A DNA stretch of 64,000 nt from positions 744,001 to 808,000 of the forward strand of contig WGLP01000002.1 in the NCBI GenBank assembly GCA_016125505.1, read 5' to 3'. The notes below the pieces were generated by a model. The model saw only the letters and a list, made by a program, of their open reading frames with translations. It searched no databases and was not told the DNA's origin. Both the position numbers and the translations under genes were made by a program. Source of the stretch: Gammaproteobacteria bacterium (GTDB lineage: Bacteria > Pseudomonadota > Gammaproteobacteria > UBA6429 > Thiohalophilaceae). This document shows, piece after piece, positions 18,284 to 28,355 of this stretch; the first letter of the stretch is position 1; every line of letters starts with the position of its first letter.

Positions 18284-19282
18284 ATGGGTACGATTGTGAC
18301 ATTACAGCAACAAGACAGTCCATCACCGCAAGCCTTCGGCAAGGTGGCGGTGTTGATGGGCGGTTGGTCGGCCGAGCGTGAGATTTCACTCAAGAGTGGC
18401 AATGCCGTGCTGGCCGCCCTGCAGCAACGCGGTGTCAATGCACATGGCATTGATGTCCAGCGTGAAACGGTCTTGCAGACCCTGGCCCAGGGCAATTTCG
18501 ATCGCGTCTTTATTGTCCTGCACGGTCCGGGTGGTGAAGACGGCGTTATCCAGGGGGCATTGGAAATTCTCGGTCTGCCCTATACCGGTAGTGGCGTGAT
18601 GGCATCGGCGTTGTCCATGGACAAGTTACGTACCAAACAATTGCTCGAAGGCGCCAATCTGCCCACACCACGATACATGCTGATGGATCAGGATGCCGAT
18701 CTGAATTATGTCGTCGCCGAACTGGGTTTGCCCTTGATGGTCAAGCCGGCCCTCGAAGGATCCAGTATCGGTATGACCAAGGTTGAAGAAGAGAATCAAC
18801 TCGCGGCGGCTTACCAACTGGCGGCGCAATATGAAGGTCAGGTCTTTGCCGAACAGTGGATTGTTGGCAAGGAGTATACGGTGGCGATCCTTGGCGAGGA
18901 GGCCTTGCCGGTGATTCGGCTGGAAACCCCGCACAAGTTTTACGACTACGACGCGAAATATTTTGCCAACGACACCAAATATCACTGTCCCTGTGGTTTA
19001 CCGCTGGAGCAGGAAGCGCAGTTACAGCGTCTGGCCTTGTCGGCATTCAAGGCCGTGGGCGCTGAAGGCTGGGGACGCGTTGACATCCTGTGCGATCAGG
19101 CCGGCAAACCGTACATCATCGAGTTGAATACCGTACCGGGGATGACGGACCACAGTCTGGTGCCGATGGCGGCGCGCGTTCGTGGGATTGCGTTCGACGA
19201 ACTGGTTTATCGCATTTTACAGCAAACCATGACTGCGGACAGGGAGACGATAGCGGAGGCAGACCATGGTCGCGCGCGCTAG
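18284..19282 (+). CDS. ddl: D-alanine--D-alanine ligase
   Basis: ATP-grasp ligase making D-Ala-D-Ala for MurF. The 332-residue sequence opens with a short tail and then KVAVLMGGWSAEREISLKSG, the conserved N-terminal loop; HGPGGEDGVIQG, VKPALEGSSIGM, EYTVAILG and IELNTVPGMTDHSLVP follow in the family order. The ATG abuts the murB stop without a gap and the 3' end overlaps ftsQ by 17 bases. The dcw position suggests the DdlB form; no second ddl is visible in the window. Confidence 0.96.
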   Translation: MGTIVTLQQQDSPSPQAFGKVAVLMGGWSAEREISLKSGNAVLAALQQRGVNAHGIDVQRETVLQTLAQGNFDRVFIVLHGPGGEDGVIQGALEILGLPYTGSGVMASALSMDKLRTKQLLEGANLPTPRYMLMDQDADLNYVVAELGLPLMVKPALEGSSIGMTKVEEENQLAAAYQLAAQYEGQVFAEQWIVGKEYTVAILGEEALPVIRLETPHKFYDYDAKYFANDTKYHCPCGLPLEQEAQLQRLALSAFKAVGAEGWGRVDILCDQAGKPYIIELNTVPGMTDHSLVPMAARVRGIAFDELVYRILQQTMTADRETIAEADHGRAR

Positions 19283-20024
19283 TCAACAAGCAGCATATCC
19301 GCGTCATGCGCGTCGCTGGCACATTAACTGGCGATTGCTGTGGGCGTGGTGCTTGTTGTTGGTGCTGGTTGTGCTGTTAGCCCTGGGTGTGAAGAAACTG
19401 CAGGACCCGCAAACACTGCCTATCAAACAGATTCAGGTGCTGGGTACGTTTGCACACATTGACCAGAACGAATTGCGCAAGGTTGTTGCCAAGACCGTGC
19501 GCGGCGGTTATTTCAATGTGAACGTGGATGAAGTGCAGCAAGCAGTCAAGGCGATACCGTGGGTGGACAACGACAGTGTCCGCCGCATATGGCCGGACAC
19601 ATTGGCCATTGAAGTTAGCGAACAACAAACGCAAGCCGTCTGGGCGAAGGGAGGACTCGTGAATTTACAAGGTGTGTTGTTTTTCCCTGCACGCGATACC
19701 TATCCGAAGGGACTGCCGCTATTCGATGGACCGTCCGGAACGGAACGCAACCTCACAGAGACTTATCAACTGGCGAAGTCGATCATCTCGCCGCTGCAAT
19801 TACAAATACAGGAAATACACATGGATTCGCGTCGCGCCATAAGTTTGAAGCTGGATAACGGCATCGAAGTGATACTCGGTCGGGATGATACGCGAATCCG
19901 TCTGGAAAGATTCACCCGGGTATATCGCAAGTTGCTGGCGCAACGCGCCAATGATATTGCCCGAGTGGACTTGCGCTATAGCAACGGCCTGGCGGTGGGC
20001 TGGCGGACACCGCACACGAGTTAG
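19266..20024 (+). CDS. ftsQ: FtsQ, division protein
   Basis: Bitopic division protein that anchors the FtsQLB complex. The 252-residue protein has a cytoplasmic tail, a membrane helix at about 26-46, a POTRA domain (about 55-125, beginning IKQIQVLGTFAHID) and a beta domain that ends with LRYSNGLAVGW, a conserved FtsQ terminus. It starts 17 bases inside ddl behind a GGAGG-like site. It is followed by ftsA after 16 bases. Confidence 0.96.
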   Translation: MVARASQQAAYPRHARRWHINWRLLWAWCLLLVLVVLLALGVKKLQDPQTLPIKQIQVLGTFAHIDQNELRKVVAKTVRGGYFNVNVDEVQQAVKAIPWVDNDSVRRIWPDTLAIEVSEQQTQAVWAKGGLVNLQGVLFFPARDTYPKGLPLFDGPSGTERNLTETYQLAKSIISPLQLQIQEIHMDSRRAISLKLDNGIEVILGRDDTRIRLERFTRVYRKLLAQRANDIARVDLRYSNGLAVGWRTPHTS

Positions 20025-20040
20025 GACGAGGATAAAATCA

Positions 20041-21276
20041 GTGTCAAAAAAGGTAGAAAAGAATCTCATCGTTGGACTGGACATCGGTACCTCCAAGGTT
20101 GTGGCGATCGTAGGAGAAGTGACTGCTGACGGTGAAATCGATGTGATTGGTATCGGTTCGCATCCTTCACGCGGCCTGAAGAAAGGTGTCGTCGTCAATA
20201 TTGAATCGACAGTGCAATCCATACAACGCGCGGTCGAGGAAGCCGAACTCATGGCTGGCTGCCAGATTCATTCGGTCTATGCCGGTATCGCCGGCAGTCA
20301 TATCCGTAGCCTCAATTCTCACGGCATCGTTGCCATTCGCGACAAGGAAGTCACTGGCGCGGATGTAGATCGGGTGATCGACGCCGCACGTGCCGTGGCC
20401 ATTCCGGCGGATCAACGCATTCTGCATATCCTGCCGCAGGAATTCATTATTGATAACCAGGAAGGGATTCGCGAACCCATCGGCATGTCCGGTGTGCGTC
20501 TCGAAGCCAAGGTTCACATGGTGACCGGCGCGGTGAGCGCCGCGCAGAACATTATCAAGTGTGTGCGCCGTTGCGGTCTGGAAGTGGACGACATCATTCT
20601 CGAACAACTCGCGTCAAGTAATGCCGTATTGACCGACGATGAAAAAGAGCTGGGCGTCTGTCTGGTGGATATCGGCGGCGGTACCACAGATATTGCCGTA
20701 TTTACCGAAGGCGCAATCCGGCATACCGCCGTGATTCCGATTGCCGGCGATCAGGTAACGAATGACATCGCGGTTGCCTTGCGTACACCGACGCAACATG
20801 CCGAAGAGATCAAGATCAAGTACGCCTGTGCACTGACACAGTTGGCCAGCCCGGATGAAACCATCGAGGTGCCAAGTGTTGGTGAACGCACGGCGCGCAG
20901 ACTGGCACGACAAACTCTCGCGGAAGTGGTTGAACCTCGCTACGAAGAATTATTCACACTGGTACAGGCGGAGTTGCGTCGCAGTGGTTTCGAGGATCTG
21001 TGCGCGGCGGGCATTGTGCTGACGGGTGGTAGCGCCAAGATGGAAGGTGTGATTGAACTGGCGGAAGAAATCTTTCACATGCCAGTGCGTTTGGGACTGC
21101 CGCAATACGTCAACGGTCTGGTGGATGTTGTGCGCAATCCGATTCACGCAACCGGTGTCGGTTTGTTGCTGTTCGGACATCAGAATCGTGCAGTACGTGA
21201 AGCGGAGGCCCGCATGGCGGGTGGTTTCAAAACCGTGTTCAAACGCATGAAGGGTTGGTTTCAAGGTAATTTTTGA
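20041..21276 (+). CDS. ftsA: FtsA, actin-like division protein
   Basis: Actin-family ATPase that tethers FtsZ to the membrane and recruits later division proteins. I place the start at GTG 20041 (SKKVEKNLIVGLDIGTSKV follows) because GAGGA lies 8 bases upstream; an upstream extension overlaps ftsQ and is not FtsA-like. The 411 residues include phosphate-binding loop GLDIGTSKV near 10-18, DIGGGTTDIAVF, TGGSAKMEG and a C-terminal amphipathic helix (KTVFKRMKGWFQGNF) that is the membrane anchor. A 71-base gap before ftsZ may hold regulatory sites. Confidence 0.96.
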   Translation: MSKKVEKNLIVGLDIGTSKVVAIVGEVTADGEIDVIGIGSHPSRGLKKGVVVNIESTVQSIQRAVEEAELMAGCQIHSVYAGIAGSHIRSLNSHGIVAIRDKEVTGADVDRVIDAARAVAIPADQRILHILPQEFIIDNQEGIREPIGMSGVRLEAKVHMVTGAVSAAQNIIKCVRRCGLEVDDIILEQLASSNAVLTDDEKELGVCLVDIGGGTTDIAVFTEGAIRHTAVIPIAGDQVTNDIAVALRTPTQHAEEIKIKYACALTQLASPDETIEVPSVGERTARRLARQTLAEVVEPRYEELFTLVQAELRRSGFEDLCAAGIVLTGGSAKMEGVIELAEEIFHMPVRLGLPQYVNGLVDVVRNPIHATGVGLLLFGHQNRAVREAEARMAGGFKTVFKRMKGWFQGNF

Positions 21277-21347
21277 CAGATTGTTTTGGAGCGCTCTGTT
21301 TATGGATAAAAAACAGAGTTTCTTTAACGTAGTAGGAGGGCAGAGGT

Positions 21348-22496
21348 ATGAGTATGTTTGAATTAATGGACAATTATGCACAAGAGGCTGTGATCAAAGT
21401 CATTGGCGTAGGCGGTGGCGGTGGCAATGCTGTCGAGCACATGGTTCGCCAAAACATCGAGGGTGTGGAATTTATCGTGGCCAACACCGATGCACAGGCC
21501 ATGAAGAACAGTTCCGCGCGTTCGCTGTTGCAACTGGGCAGCACGATCACCAAAGGTTTGGGTGCTGGTGCGAATCCTGAGATCGGACGCCAGGCCGCGT
21601 TGGAAGATCGTGAGCGCATCGCGGAAATGCTGGAAGGTGCCGACATGGTCTTTATCACGGCGGGCATGGGCGGTGGCACCGGTACTGGTGGTGCGCCAAT
21701 CGTTGCGCAAGTTGCCAAGGATATGGGGATTCTTACCGTCGCTGTTGTCACCAAACCGTTTCCGTTTGAAGGCAAGAAGCGCATGGAAATCGCCAAGAAT
21801 GGTATCGAAGAATTGAAAAGCTATGTCGATTCTTTGATCACCATCCCCAACGAAAAACTGCTGAGTGTACTGGGTAAAAACATCAGCCTGCTGGATGCCT
21901 TCAAATCCGCCAATGATGTGTTGCTTGGTGCTGTGCAGGGCATTGCTGAGCTGATTACTCGTCCGGGTTTGATCAACGTGGACTTTGCCGACGTCCGCAC
22001 CGTGATGTCCGAGATGGGCATGGCGATGATGGGTTCTGGTCGTGCAAGCGGCGAAGATCGTGCGCGGGAAGCGGCAGAAGCGGCAATTGCTAGCCCCTTA
22101 CTGGAGGACGTTAATCTTGCCGGCGCACGCGGTATTCTCGTGAATGTCACAGCGGGCATGGATCTGGCTATCGGCGAATTCGAAGAGGTGGGTAATGCCA
22201 TTAAGAATTTTGCCTCTGAAAATGCGACGGTGGTCGTAGGTACGGTAATCGATCCAGAACTCAGTGGCGAATTGCGGGTCACAGTGGTGGCGACAGGTTT
22301 AGGAAACGGTTTGGACAAGACGGAAAAACCCAAGTTGGTCGTTGATCGTGCGAATAATGGCGAAGTGGATTATGAAAAACTGGACCGTCCGGCCGTGATG
22401 CGTAAAAAAGCCGTGGGTGATCGTTTTGATGTTGAGCCTGGTGCGAACCTGGATTATCTGGACATCCCGGCATTCTTGCGTCGGCAGGCTGATTAA
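21348..22496 (+). CDS. ftsZ: FtsZ, tubulin-like division GTPase
   Basis: GTPase that polymerises into the division ring. AGGAGGG at 21334-21340 gives a strong ribosome site 7 bases before ATG 21348; a second ATG at 21354 is in frame but poorly spaced. The 382-residue protein has the early loop [10 protein letters not shown], the tubulin signature GGGTGTG near residue 107, [11 protein letters not shown] in the T7 region with the catalytic Asp, and the C-terminal conserved peptide [12 protein letters not shown] that binds FtsA and ZipA. ZapD, encoded at 30720, is expected to bind this same tail. Confidence 0.98.
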   Translation: MSMFELMDNYAQEAVIKVIGVGGGGGNAVEHMVRQNIEGVEFIVANTDAQAMKNSSARSLLQLGSTITKGLGAGANPEIGRQAALEDRERIAEMLEGADMVFITAGMGGGTGTGGAPIVAQVAKDMGILTVAVVTKPFPFEGKKRMEIAKNGIEELKSYVDSLITIPNEKLLSVLGKNISLLDAFKSANDVLLGAVQGIAELITRPGLINVDFADVRTVMSEMGMAMMGSGRASGEDRAREAAEAAIASPLLEDVNLAGARGILVNVTAGMDLAIGEFEEVGNAIKNFASENATVVVGTVIDPELSGELRVTVVATGLGNGLDKTEKPKLVVDRANNGEVDYEKLDRPAVMRKKAVGDRFDVEPGANLDYLDIPAFLRRQAD

Positions 22497-22564
22497 TTCA
22501 GCCTGCGTTCAGCAGGATTGGTAAAAACTTGTGGCTAATTAAAGCTTTATCTGAAAAGGACGCT

Positions 22565-22693
22565 ATGATTTTAGCGGTTGCCGTAACTGGGTTGAGTGAT
22601 TTATCATCGCCGGTCTGCTCGGAATTGGTGCACCGCGTTCAATCAGGACTGGCGCGGAAATTGCTTATATACTTCGAAAAATTAATTTGCTAA
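22565..22693 (+). CDS. Possible 42-residue leader ORF upstream of lpxC
   Basis: ATG 22565 to TAA 22691-22693, preceded by AAAAGGA (22554-22560) at a short 4-base spacing. The predicted product starts [13 protein letters not shown] and ends [10 protein letters not shown], with two Cys and no recognisable domain. Its stop overlaps the lpxC ribosome site (AAGGG at 22692-22696), which would permit coupling to the unusual TTG start of lpxC. The support is positional only, and a possible -10 element (TATACT, 22668-22673) lies inside it, so it may equally be plain lpxC leader DNA. Confidence 0.22.
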   Translation: MILAVAVTGLSDLSSPVCSELVHRVQSGLARKLLIYFEKLIC

Positions 22694-22706
22694 GGGAATT
22701 GACGCC

Positions 22707-23618
22707 TTGATTAGACAACGAACCCTCAAAAATGTCATTCGCGCGACCGGCGTGGGCTTGCACACGGGTCAAAAAGTGTATCTGACACTGCGGCCGGCAG
22801 TGCCGGATACCGGGATTATTTTCCGGCGCGTTGATCTGGATGAACCGGTGGAAATCCCTGCAATTCCCGAGAATGTTGGGGATACAACCTTATCAACGAC
22901 ACTTATTAAAGATGGTGTACGCATCTCGACAGTCGAGCACCTGCTCTCTGCCCTCGCGGGTCTCGGCATCGATAATGCGTATATTGACCTGAACGCACCG
23001 GAAGTGCCGATCATGGATGGTAGTGCCGGTCCCTTCGTATTCCTGATTCAATCCGCGGGCATTGAAGAGCAAAATGCGCCAAAACGGTTCATTCGCATCA
23101 AGCGACCTGTGCGCGTGGAAGATGGGGACAAGTGGGTGAAATTTGAACCGTTTGACGGGTTCAAGGTCGGTTTCACCATTGAGTTCGACCACCCTGCATT
23201 TAAGGAAGCACATCAGACGGCTGAAGTAGATTTTTCGACAACGTCTTTCGTGAAAGAGATTAGCCGTGCGCGCACATTCGGTTTTATGAACCAGATCGAA
23301 ACCCTGCGTGCCAATAATCTGGCCCTCGGTGGCAGTCTGGATAACGCGGTTGTACTTGACGATTACCGGATTTTGAACGAAGACGGTCTGCGTTATGTCG
23401 ACGAATTTGTGAAGCATAAAATCCTGGATTCCATCGGCGATTTGTACCTTTTGGGACGCAGTTTAATTGGCGCTTTCAGTGGGCATAAATCAGGACATGC
23501 GCTGAACAACCGTCTGTTGCGGACTTTGTTGGCAGATGAAAAAGCCTGGGAACTTGTTACATTCGAGGACGAGAAAAAGGCGCCTATTTCTTTCATGCAG
23601 CCTGTGCAGGCGAATTAG
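22707..23618 (+). CDS. lpxC: LpxC, UDP-3-O-acyl-GlcNAc deacetylase
   Basis: Zinc enzyme catalysing the committed step of lipid A synthesis. Alignment with the E. coli protein (MIKQRTLK) requires the TTG at 22707 as start ([20 protein letters not shown] follows), with AAGGG 10 bases upstream. The 303-residue protein has the zinc ligands in [10 protein letters not shown] and [10 protein letters not shown] (His and Asp) and the general acid/base region [12 protein letters not shown]. It is separated from ftsZ by 210 bases that may carry a promoter (TATACT at 22668-22673, no convincing -35). A hairpin terminator follows 32 bases after the stop. Confidence 0.96.
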   Translation: MIRQRTLKNVIRATGVGLHTGQKVYLTLRPAVPDTGIIFRRVDLDEPVEIPAIPENVGDTTLSTTLIKDGVRISTVEHLLSALAGLGIDNAYIDLNAPEVPIMDGSAGPFVFLIQSAGIEEQNAPKRFIRIKRPVRVEDGDKWVKFEPFDGFKVGFTIEFDHPAFKEAHQTAEVDFSTTSFVKEISRARTFGFMNQIETLRANNLALGGSLDNAVVLDDYRILNEDGLRYVDEFVKHKILDSIGDLYLLGRSLIGAFSGHKSGHALNNRLLRTLLADEKAWELVTFEDEKKAPISFMQPVQAN

Positions 23619-23650
23619 TCGTGCATTAAGTGGAAATCCATAGTGTGATA

Positions 23651-23677
23651 AAAAAACCGCCGTCACGGCGGTTTTTT
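23651..23677. terminator. Bidirectional intrinsic terminator between lpxC and dciA
   Basis: CCGCCG (23657-23662) pairs with CGGCGG (23666-23671) across a 3-base TCA loop; six A residues precede and six T residues follow, extending the stem and giving a U-run on both strands. It ends the dcw operon on the plus strand and dciA on the minus strand; the dciA stop codon (23676-23678) lies at the edge of the T-run. Confidence 0.92.
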
Positions 23678-24131
23678 ATTTTCGGGCCGCGTTGCGAGCG
23701 AGTCGCTGCAGTGCCTGCTGCAGTGCGGGGTCCTCGATGCTCTCAGATAAGCTATTAATATTTCTAGCATTATCAGTGCTCATCACAGGGCCTGAGGATT
23801 GTATGGCATCCAGGTCTTGCGAATGCTCTTGTGTAAGTACTTTGACTTTAATGTTTTCCAGTTTGGCAAAGATGGGATTCGCCATCCGTAATGCCGATAT
23901 CACCTGGGGAATTTGAAATCGCAAACGTGTTGCCCATGCTGCACTATCGACGAATATAGATAGACTGGTTTCCTGGAGCTCGCCTAGATAGCAATGGGGG
24001 GCAAGTTCCTGGTCGAGTTTTGTTCGAAGCAGGGCAGTCCAACGCATTAATTGCCGCGTTCTTGTGACTAAGATCGCAAGATCTCCATGCGCTTCTTCGA
24101 ATAGCTTGTCCAGCGAACGACTCGATTTCAT
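23676..24131 (-). CDS. dciA: DciA-like helicase-loading protein (DUF721)
   Basis: DciA is the widespread bacterial partner that helps load the replicative helicase DnaB where DnaC is absent. The likely start is ATG at 24131 (MKSSRSLDKLFEEAHGDL), giving 151 residues; longer in-frame starts up to 24260 add an AT-rich, unconserved stretch. The N-terminal DUF721 domain is recognisable by LRTKLDQELAPHCYLGEL, SLSIFVDSAAWATRLRFQIPQV and a late FAKLENIKVKV. The C-terminal tail is low-complexity and likely disordered. Location between lpxC and an M23 peptidase gene before secA matches the conserved place of this gene in Gammaproteobacteria. No clear ribosome site is seen, so the exact start is uncertain. 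Confidence 0.82.
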   Translation of the reverse strand: MKSSRSLDKLFEEAHGDLAILVTRTRQLMRWTALLRTKLDQELAPHCYLGELQETSLSIFVDSAAWATRLRFQIPQVISALRMANPIFAKLENIKVKVLTQEHSQDLDAIQSSGPVMSTDNARNINSLSESIEDPALQQALQRLARNAARK

Positions 24132-24323
24132 ACTTGGCAGATGAATGGTATGTGCTGATTTTAACTTGATATTTCCCGGGGCATTGCGTACATTCCAAAA
24201 GCTCACGTCTGAATTGTGTGTGAATTCAGACTCTAAGTAAATAAAAATAAAGTTGCACATTACCTAACCGATATTCCTTATAACCGCCAGTCACACAGGC
24301 TGGTCATCAATGGCGCTTGGAAA

Positions 24324-25256
24324 ATGAATATTGTCTTACTTCGTCGTAAAAAAGGTTGTACTGGGCTAGTCACACTGTGCCATAGGAAGCTTTCCGTAGT
24401 ATTGGTAGGGCTTCTTATTATCATGCCCATTGCGCTCATTTATGGTGGGTATCGCTTGGGGATTTCACATATGCGCGCCAATCCCGATGCCTTGACCCGG
24501 GAAGTACAGTCTGAACTCGATGTGCAACGGGTAAAATTGTCGGATGCAACTCGCAAGGCAGAAGAAAACCTCAATGCACTGGCGCTTCGTCTAGGTCAGC
24601 TCCAGGCCCATGTCATCCGGCTCGACGCGCTCGGTCAGCGGCTTACCAGCATGGCCAAACTGGATAAAGGCGAATTTGATTTTGAGAATCCACCGGCCCA
24701 GGGTGGACCCGACAGCGATGCGCAATCCGCACCGATGGAAGTCCCCGATTTTGTGGCAGCGCTTAATGAGCTTTCCGCACAATTGGACGATCGAGGTCGG
24801 CAGTTGAGCGTGCTGGAAACCATGCTTATGAATCGGAATCTGCAGGCGGAGGTCATGCCAGCCGGTCGCCCGGTCAAACATGGATGGTTATCGTCATACT
24901 TTGGTATGCGTACCGATCCTTTCACTGGCCGTCGCGCCTTGCATACCGGGCTGGATTTTGCCGGTAAGATGGGGTCCGACGTCGTGTCAGTGGCCGCCGG
25001 GGTTGTCACCTATGCAGGTAAGCGCTCTGGATATGGCAATTTAGTCGAGATTAACCATGGCAATGGTTATTCCACCCGCTATGGCCACAATTCCAAAATT
25101 TTGGTCAGCGTGGGCCAGACAGTGAAAAAAGGCCAGATCATTGCAAAAATGGGCTCAACCGGTCGCTCCACAGGCCCGCACGTCCATTTTGAGGTCTTAA
25201 TTAACGGCCACGCAGTCAACCCCAAGAAATACATTCAGGCATCAAATGGCCTCTGA
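24324..25256 (+). CDS. M23 family metallopeptidase, membrane-anchored
   Basis: A 310-residue LytM-type peptidase, probably a periplasmic endopeptidase for peptidoglycan. It has a basic cytoplasmic start, a membrane helix (about 28-48), a coiled-coil stretch (about 62-110, EVQSELDVQRVKLSDATRK region), a linker, and a C-terminal M23 domain (about 190-305). The zinc and catalytic residues are complete: His207 and Asp211 in HTGLD, and His286-His288 in HVHFEV, with the YGNLVEINHGNGYSTRYGH segment between them. With all ligands present it should be an active enzyme rather than a pseudo-LytM activator. It precedes secA, as in related genomes, but is separated from it by 379 bases. Confidence 0.9.
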   Translation: MNIVLLRRKKGCTGLVTLCHRKLSVVLVGLLIIMPIALIYGGYRLGISHMRANPDALTREVQSELDVQRVKLSDATRKAEENLNALALRLGQLQAHVIRLDALGQRLTSMAKLDKGEFDFENPPAQGGPDSDAQSAPMEVPDFVAALNELSAQLDDRGRQLSVLETMLMNRNLQAEVMPAGRPVKHGWLSSYFGMRTDPFTGRRALHTGLDFAGKMGSDVVSVAAGVVTYAGKRSGYGNLVEINHGNGYSTRYGHNSKILVSVGQTVKKGQIIAKMGSTGRSTGPHVHFEVLINGHAVNPKKYIQASNGL

Positions 25257-25635
25257 GAAGGCCTAAAAGATACAGAGTTTTCTTGCCACATTTACCCCAC
25301 CAATGAGGGGTCAGTGGCCTTGCCAAAGATTGGCCAGTATCACCCGGGACAAACGCCCTTCATCTCTTCCCCAGCCTCGGGAATTCCGCAATAAGATAGG
25401 CATTAAGCCCCTGTGGCAAGTTTTAGTGTAGCGTCGAGCCAAGCCTCCCTATGAAGGGGTAATTCTCAGACCGCTGATAACAGAACTTTCCCCCCCTAGG
25501 TGGTCAATAGCAAAGTTCTTGCTCCAGCATCCGAGACAGGATGCCAAATCTAAGACAAAGACCGGCGAGCCTTGTAGAATACGGCGTTTAACCACCGTTT
25601 TTACGGGATTACAACGATAACGAAACCATGACACG
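25257..25635 (+). other. Gene-free, hairpin-rich leader upstream of secA
   Basis: No convincing gene was found here. Four short inverted repeats are visible: ACCCC/GGGGT (25294-25298, 25307-25311), GCCAA/TTGGC with a 3-base loop (25322-25326, 25330-25334), AGAACTTT/AAAGTTCT (25482-25489, 25512-25519) and GCATCC/GGATGC with a 6-base loop (25527-25532, 25539-25544). None is followed by a T-run. A weak -10-like TAGAAT lies near 25575. SecM, which regulates secA in enterics, is not present: no frame here has both a ribosome site and an arrest-like end. Confidence 0.4.
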
Positions 25636-28335
25636 ATGATGACAGGAATGTTCAAAAAGATGTTCGGCAGCCGTAATGAACGGCTGGTCAAGAACTACAA
25701 CAAGATAGTGGCGCGAATTAATGCGCTGGAGCCAGAAATCAGTGCTCTGAGCGATGAGCAGCTGCAGGCCAAGACCAACGAATTTCGTCAGCGTATTCAG
25801 GATGGTGCCACAGTCCATGACTTGTTGCCCGAAGCCTTCGCGGTCGTCAGAGAAGCCGGTAAACGTGTACTTAACATGCGGCATTTCGATGTTCAGTTGA
25901 TTGGCGGTATGGTCCTCAACGACGGCAAGATTGCCGAGATGCGTACCGGTGAAGGTAAAACCCTGGTGGCGACATTGGCGGCCTATCTCAATGCTTTACC
26001 CGGTAAGGGTGTGCATGTCGTCACGGTGAATGATTATCTCGCCAGACGTGACGCCGGCTGGATGGGTAAGTTGTATGGTTTCCTTGGTCTGACGGTCGGT
26101 GTTGTGGTACCGAATATGCCGGTTGAGGAAAAGAAAGCCGCCTATGACGCGGATATCACTTACGGTACGAATAACGAGTTCGGTTTCGATTACCTTCGCG
26201 ACAATATGGCATTCAGTGCCGCGGAGAAATTCCAGCGCGGTCACGCCTTTGCCATCGTCGACGAAGTCGACTCTATCCTGATCGACGAGGCTCGCACGCC
26301 ATTAATCATTTCCGGTCCGACCGACGAGAGTTCTGAGTTGTATTACCGGGTGAATGAGTTAGTACCGAAGCTGACCCGGCAAGCGGATAAAGACAGTCCC
26401 GGCGACTACCTGGTGGAAGAAAAGACCAAACAGATCTTTCTTTCCGAAGAGGGCCATGTGCATGTCGAGGAACTGCTGACCAAGGCCGGCCTGCTCAAGG
26501 AAGGCGACAGTCTCTACGATGTGACGAACATTGGCCTCATGCATCACATCAATGCGGGCTTGCGTGCACACGTGTTGTTCCAGCGGGACGTCGATTACAT
26601 CGTGCAGGACAACGAGATTGTCATTGTTGACGAGTTTACCGGCCGTACCATGCATGGCCGGCGCTGGTCCGACGGCTTGCATCAGGCCGTCGAAGCCAAA
26701 GAAGGCGTGCCGATTCAGCAGGAAAACCAGACACTGGCATCGATTACCTTCCAGAATTATTTCCGCTTGTATAACAAACTCTCCGGCATGACCGGTACCG
26801 CGGATACGGAAGCTTACGAGTTCCAGCAGATTTATGGCCTGGAAGTGGTGGTGATTCCCACGCACCGTCCGATGGTGCGTATCGATAACCCGGACAAGGT
26901 TTATCTGACACAGCGCGAAAAATTTCTGGCGATCATCGAAGATATCCGTGATTGTCAAAAACGTGGGCAACCGGTGCTCGTCGGTACAACCTCGATCGAG
27001 GTATCGGAGTTTCTGTCCAAGAACCTGGACAAGGCAAAGATCAAGCATGAGGTCCTGAACGCCAAGCAACATGCGCGTGAAGCTGAGATTGTAGCCCAGG
27101 CCGGTCGTCCGGGTGCGGTGACGATCGCGACCAACATGGCGGGTCGGGGGACGGACATTGTTCTGGGTGGAAGCCTGCAAACAGAAATTGCGGCACTGGA
27201 TAATCCCCCGGAAGACAAGCTCAACAAACTGCGCGAAGAATGGGAAAAACGTCATGCGCAGGTACTGGAGGCCGGCGGTTTGCATATCATCGGTACCGAA
27301 CGGCACGAGTCACGGCGCATCGACAACCAGTTGCGTGGTCGTTCGGGTCGCCAGGGTGACCGCGGATCTTCCCGGTTTTATCTTTCCCTGGAAGATAACC
27401 TGATGCGTATCTTCGCTTCCGAACGTGTTGCCGGCCTGATGAAACGGCTGGGCATGCAGGAAGGCGAGGCGATCGAACATAACCTCGTCTCGCGTGCCAT
27501 TGAGAATGCCCAGCGCAAAGTCGAAGGGCATAACTTCGATATGCGCAAGAATTTGCTGGAATACGATGACGTCGCCAATGATCAGCGCAAGGAAATTTAT
27601 AAGATGCGCGATGAGTTGATGTCGAAGGATGATGTCTCCGACATGATCGGTATTCTGCGTGATGACGTTGTGAATGCCCTCATCGATACATACATCCCGC
27701 CGCAGAGTCTGGAAGAACAGTGGGATGTGTCTGGTCTGGAAGAGGCATTGGAAGGTGAGTTCAATTTACGTTTACCGTTACAAAAATGGCTGGACGAGGA
27801 TAATAATTTGCATGAAGAAAACCTCCGCCGGCGCATCCATGAGGAGATGATTGCCGCTTATCAGGCAAAAATGAATGCTGTAGGCGCGGAGGTACTTCAC
27901 CATGTCGAGAAAGAGGTGACCTTGCACGTGCTCGATTCGCAGTGGAAAGATCACCTCGCGACCATGGACCAGTTAAGGCAGGGTATCCATTTGCGCGGTT
28001 ACGCCCAGAAGGATCCGAAGCAGGAATACAAGCGCGAATCCTTCGACCTCTTTGCCGAAATGCTGGAGCGGTTTAAAAATGAAGTTGTGAGTATCCTGAG
28101 CAAGATACAGATTCGCAGTGAAGCAGAAGTGGAGGCGATGGAAGAACAGCGTCGCCGTGTGAATGAAGCGAATATGCAATTCCAGCATGCGGACGCAACT
28201 GCCTTGACGCAGGGCGAATCAGATGAGGATTCGACTCAACCTTACGTCCGCGAAGGGCGTAAGGTAGGACGTAATGAACCTTGCCCCTGTGGCTCAGGCA
28301 AGAAATACAAGCACTGTCACGGCAAGCTGAATTAA
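25636..28335 (+). CDS. secA: SecA, preprotein translocase ATPase
   Basis: Motor that pushes unfolded precursors through SecYEG. Start ATG 25636 gives [14 protein letters not shown], which is the same distance from the conserved FGS as in pseudomonad SecA; 25648 is an alternative. In the 899-residue protein, Walker A is MRTGEGKT with Lys108, the DEAD-box equivalent is [13 protein letters not shown] near 210-222, and the second nucleotide domain has GTTSIEVSE and [12 protein letters not shown]. The extreme C terminus carries the zinc-binding [14 protein letters not shown] that contacts SecB and lipids. It is full length, with argJ starting 20 bases downstream. Confidence 0.98.
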   Translation: MMTGMFKKMFGSRNERLVKNYNKIVARINALEPEISALSDEQLQAKTNEFRQRIQDGATVHDLLPEAFAVVREAGKRVLNMRHFDVQLIGGMVLNDGKIAEMRTGEGKTLVATLAAYLNALPGKGVHVVTVNDYLARRDAGWMGKLYGFLGLTVGVVVPNMPVEEKKAAYDADITYGTNNEFGFDYLRDNMAFSAAEKFQRGHAFAIVDEVDSILIDEARTPLIISGPTDESSELYYRVNELVPKLTRQADKDSPGDYLVEEKTKQIFLSEEGHVHVEELLTKAGLLKEGDSLYDVTNIGLMHHINAGLRAHVLFQRDVDYIVQDNEIVIVDEFTGRTMHGRRWSDGLHQAVEAKEGVPIQQENQTLASITFQNYFRLYNKLSGMTGTADTEAYEFQQIYGLEVVVIPTHRPMVRIDNPDKVYLTQREKFLAIIEDIRDCQKRGQPVLVGTTSIEVSEFLSKNLDKAKIKHEVLNAKQHAREAEIVAQAGRPGAVTIATNMAGRGTDIVLGGSLQTEIAALDNPPEDKLNKLREEWEKRHAQVLEAGGLHIIGTERHESRRIDNQLRGRSGRQGDRGSSRFYLSLEDNLMRIFASERVAGLMKRLGMQEGEAIEHNLVSRAIENAQRKVEGHNFDMRKNLLEYDDVANDQRKEIYKMRDELMSKDDVSDMIGILRDDVVNALIDTYIPPQSLEEQWDVSGLEEALEGEFNLRLPLQKWLDEDNNLHEENLRRRIHEEMIAAYQAKMNAVGAEVLHHVEKEVTLHVLDSQWKDHLATMDQLRQGIHLRGYAQKDPKQEYKRESFDLFAEMLERFKNEVVSILSKIQIRSEAEVEAMEEQRRRVNEANMQFQHADATALTQGESDEDSTQPYVREGRKVGRNEPCPCGSGKKYKHCHGKLN

Positions 28336-28355
28336 TTTTCTTGGGAATACGCGCT

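Noticed and set aside
25303..25431. 42-codon frame upstream of secA as a SecM-like peptide
   Set aside because: No ribosome site, no signal peptide and no arrest-like end; basic, Pro-rich composition only.
26359..27306. 315-codon open frame on the minus strand inside secA
   Set aside because: Shadow of the secA codon pattern; no domain, and secA is complete on the other strand.
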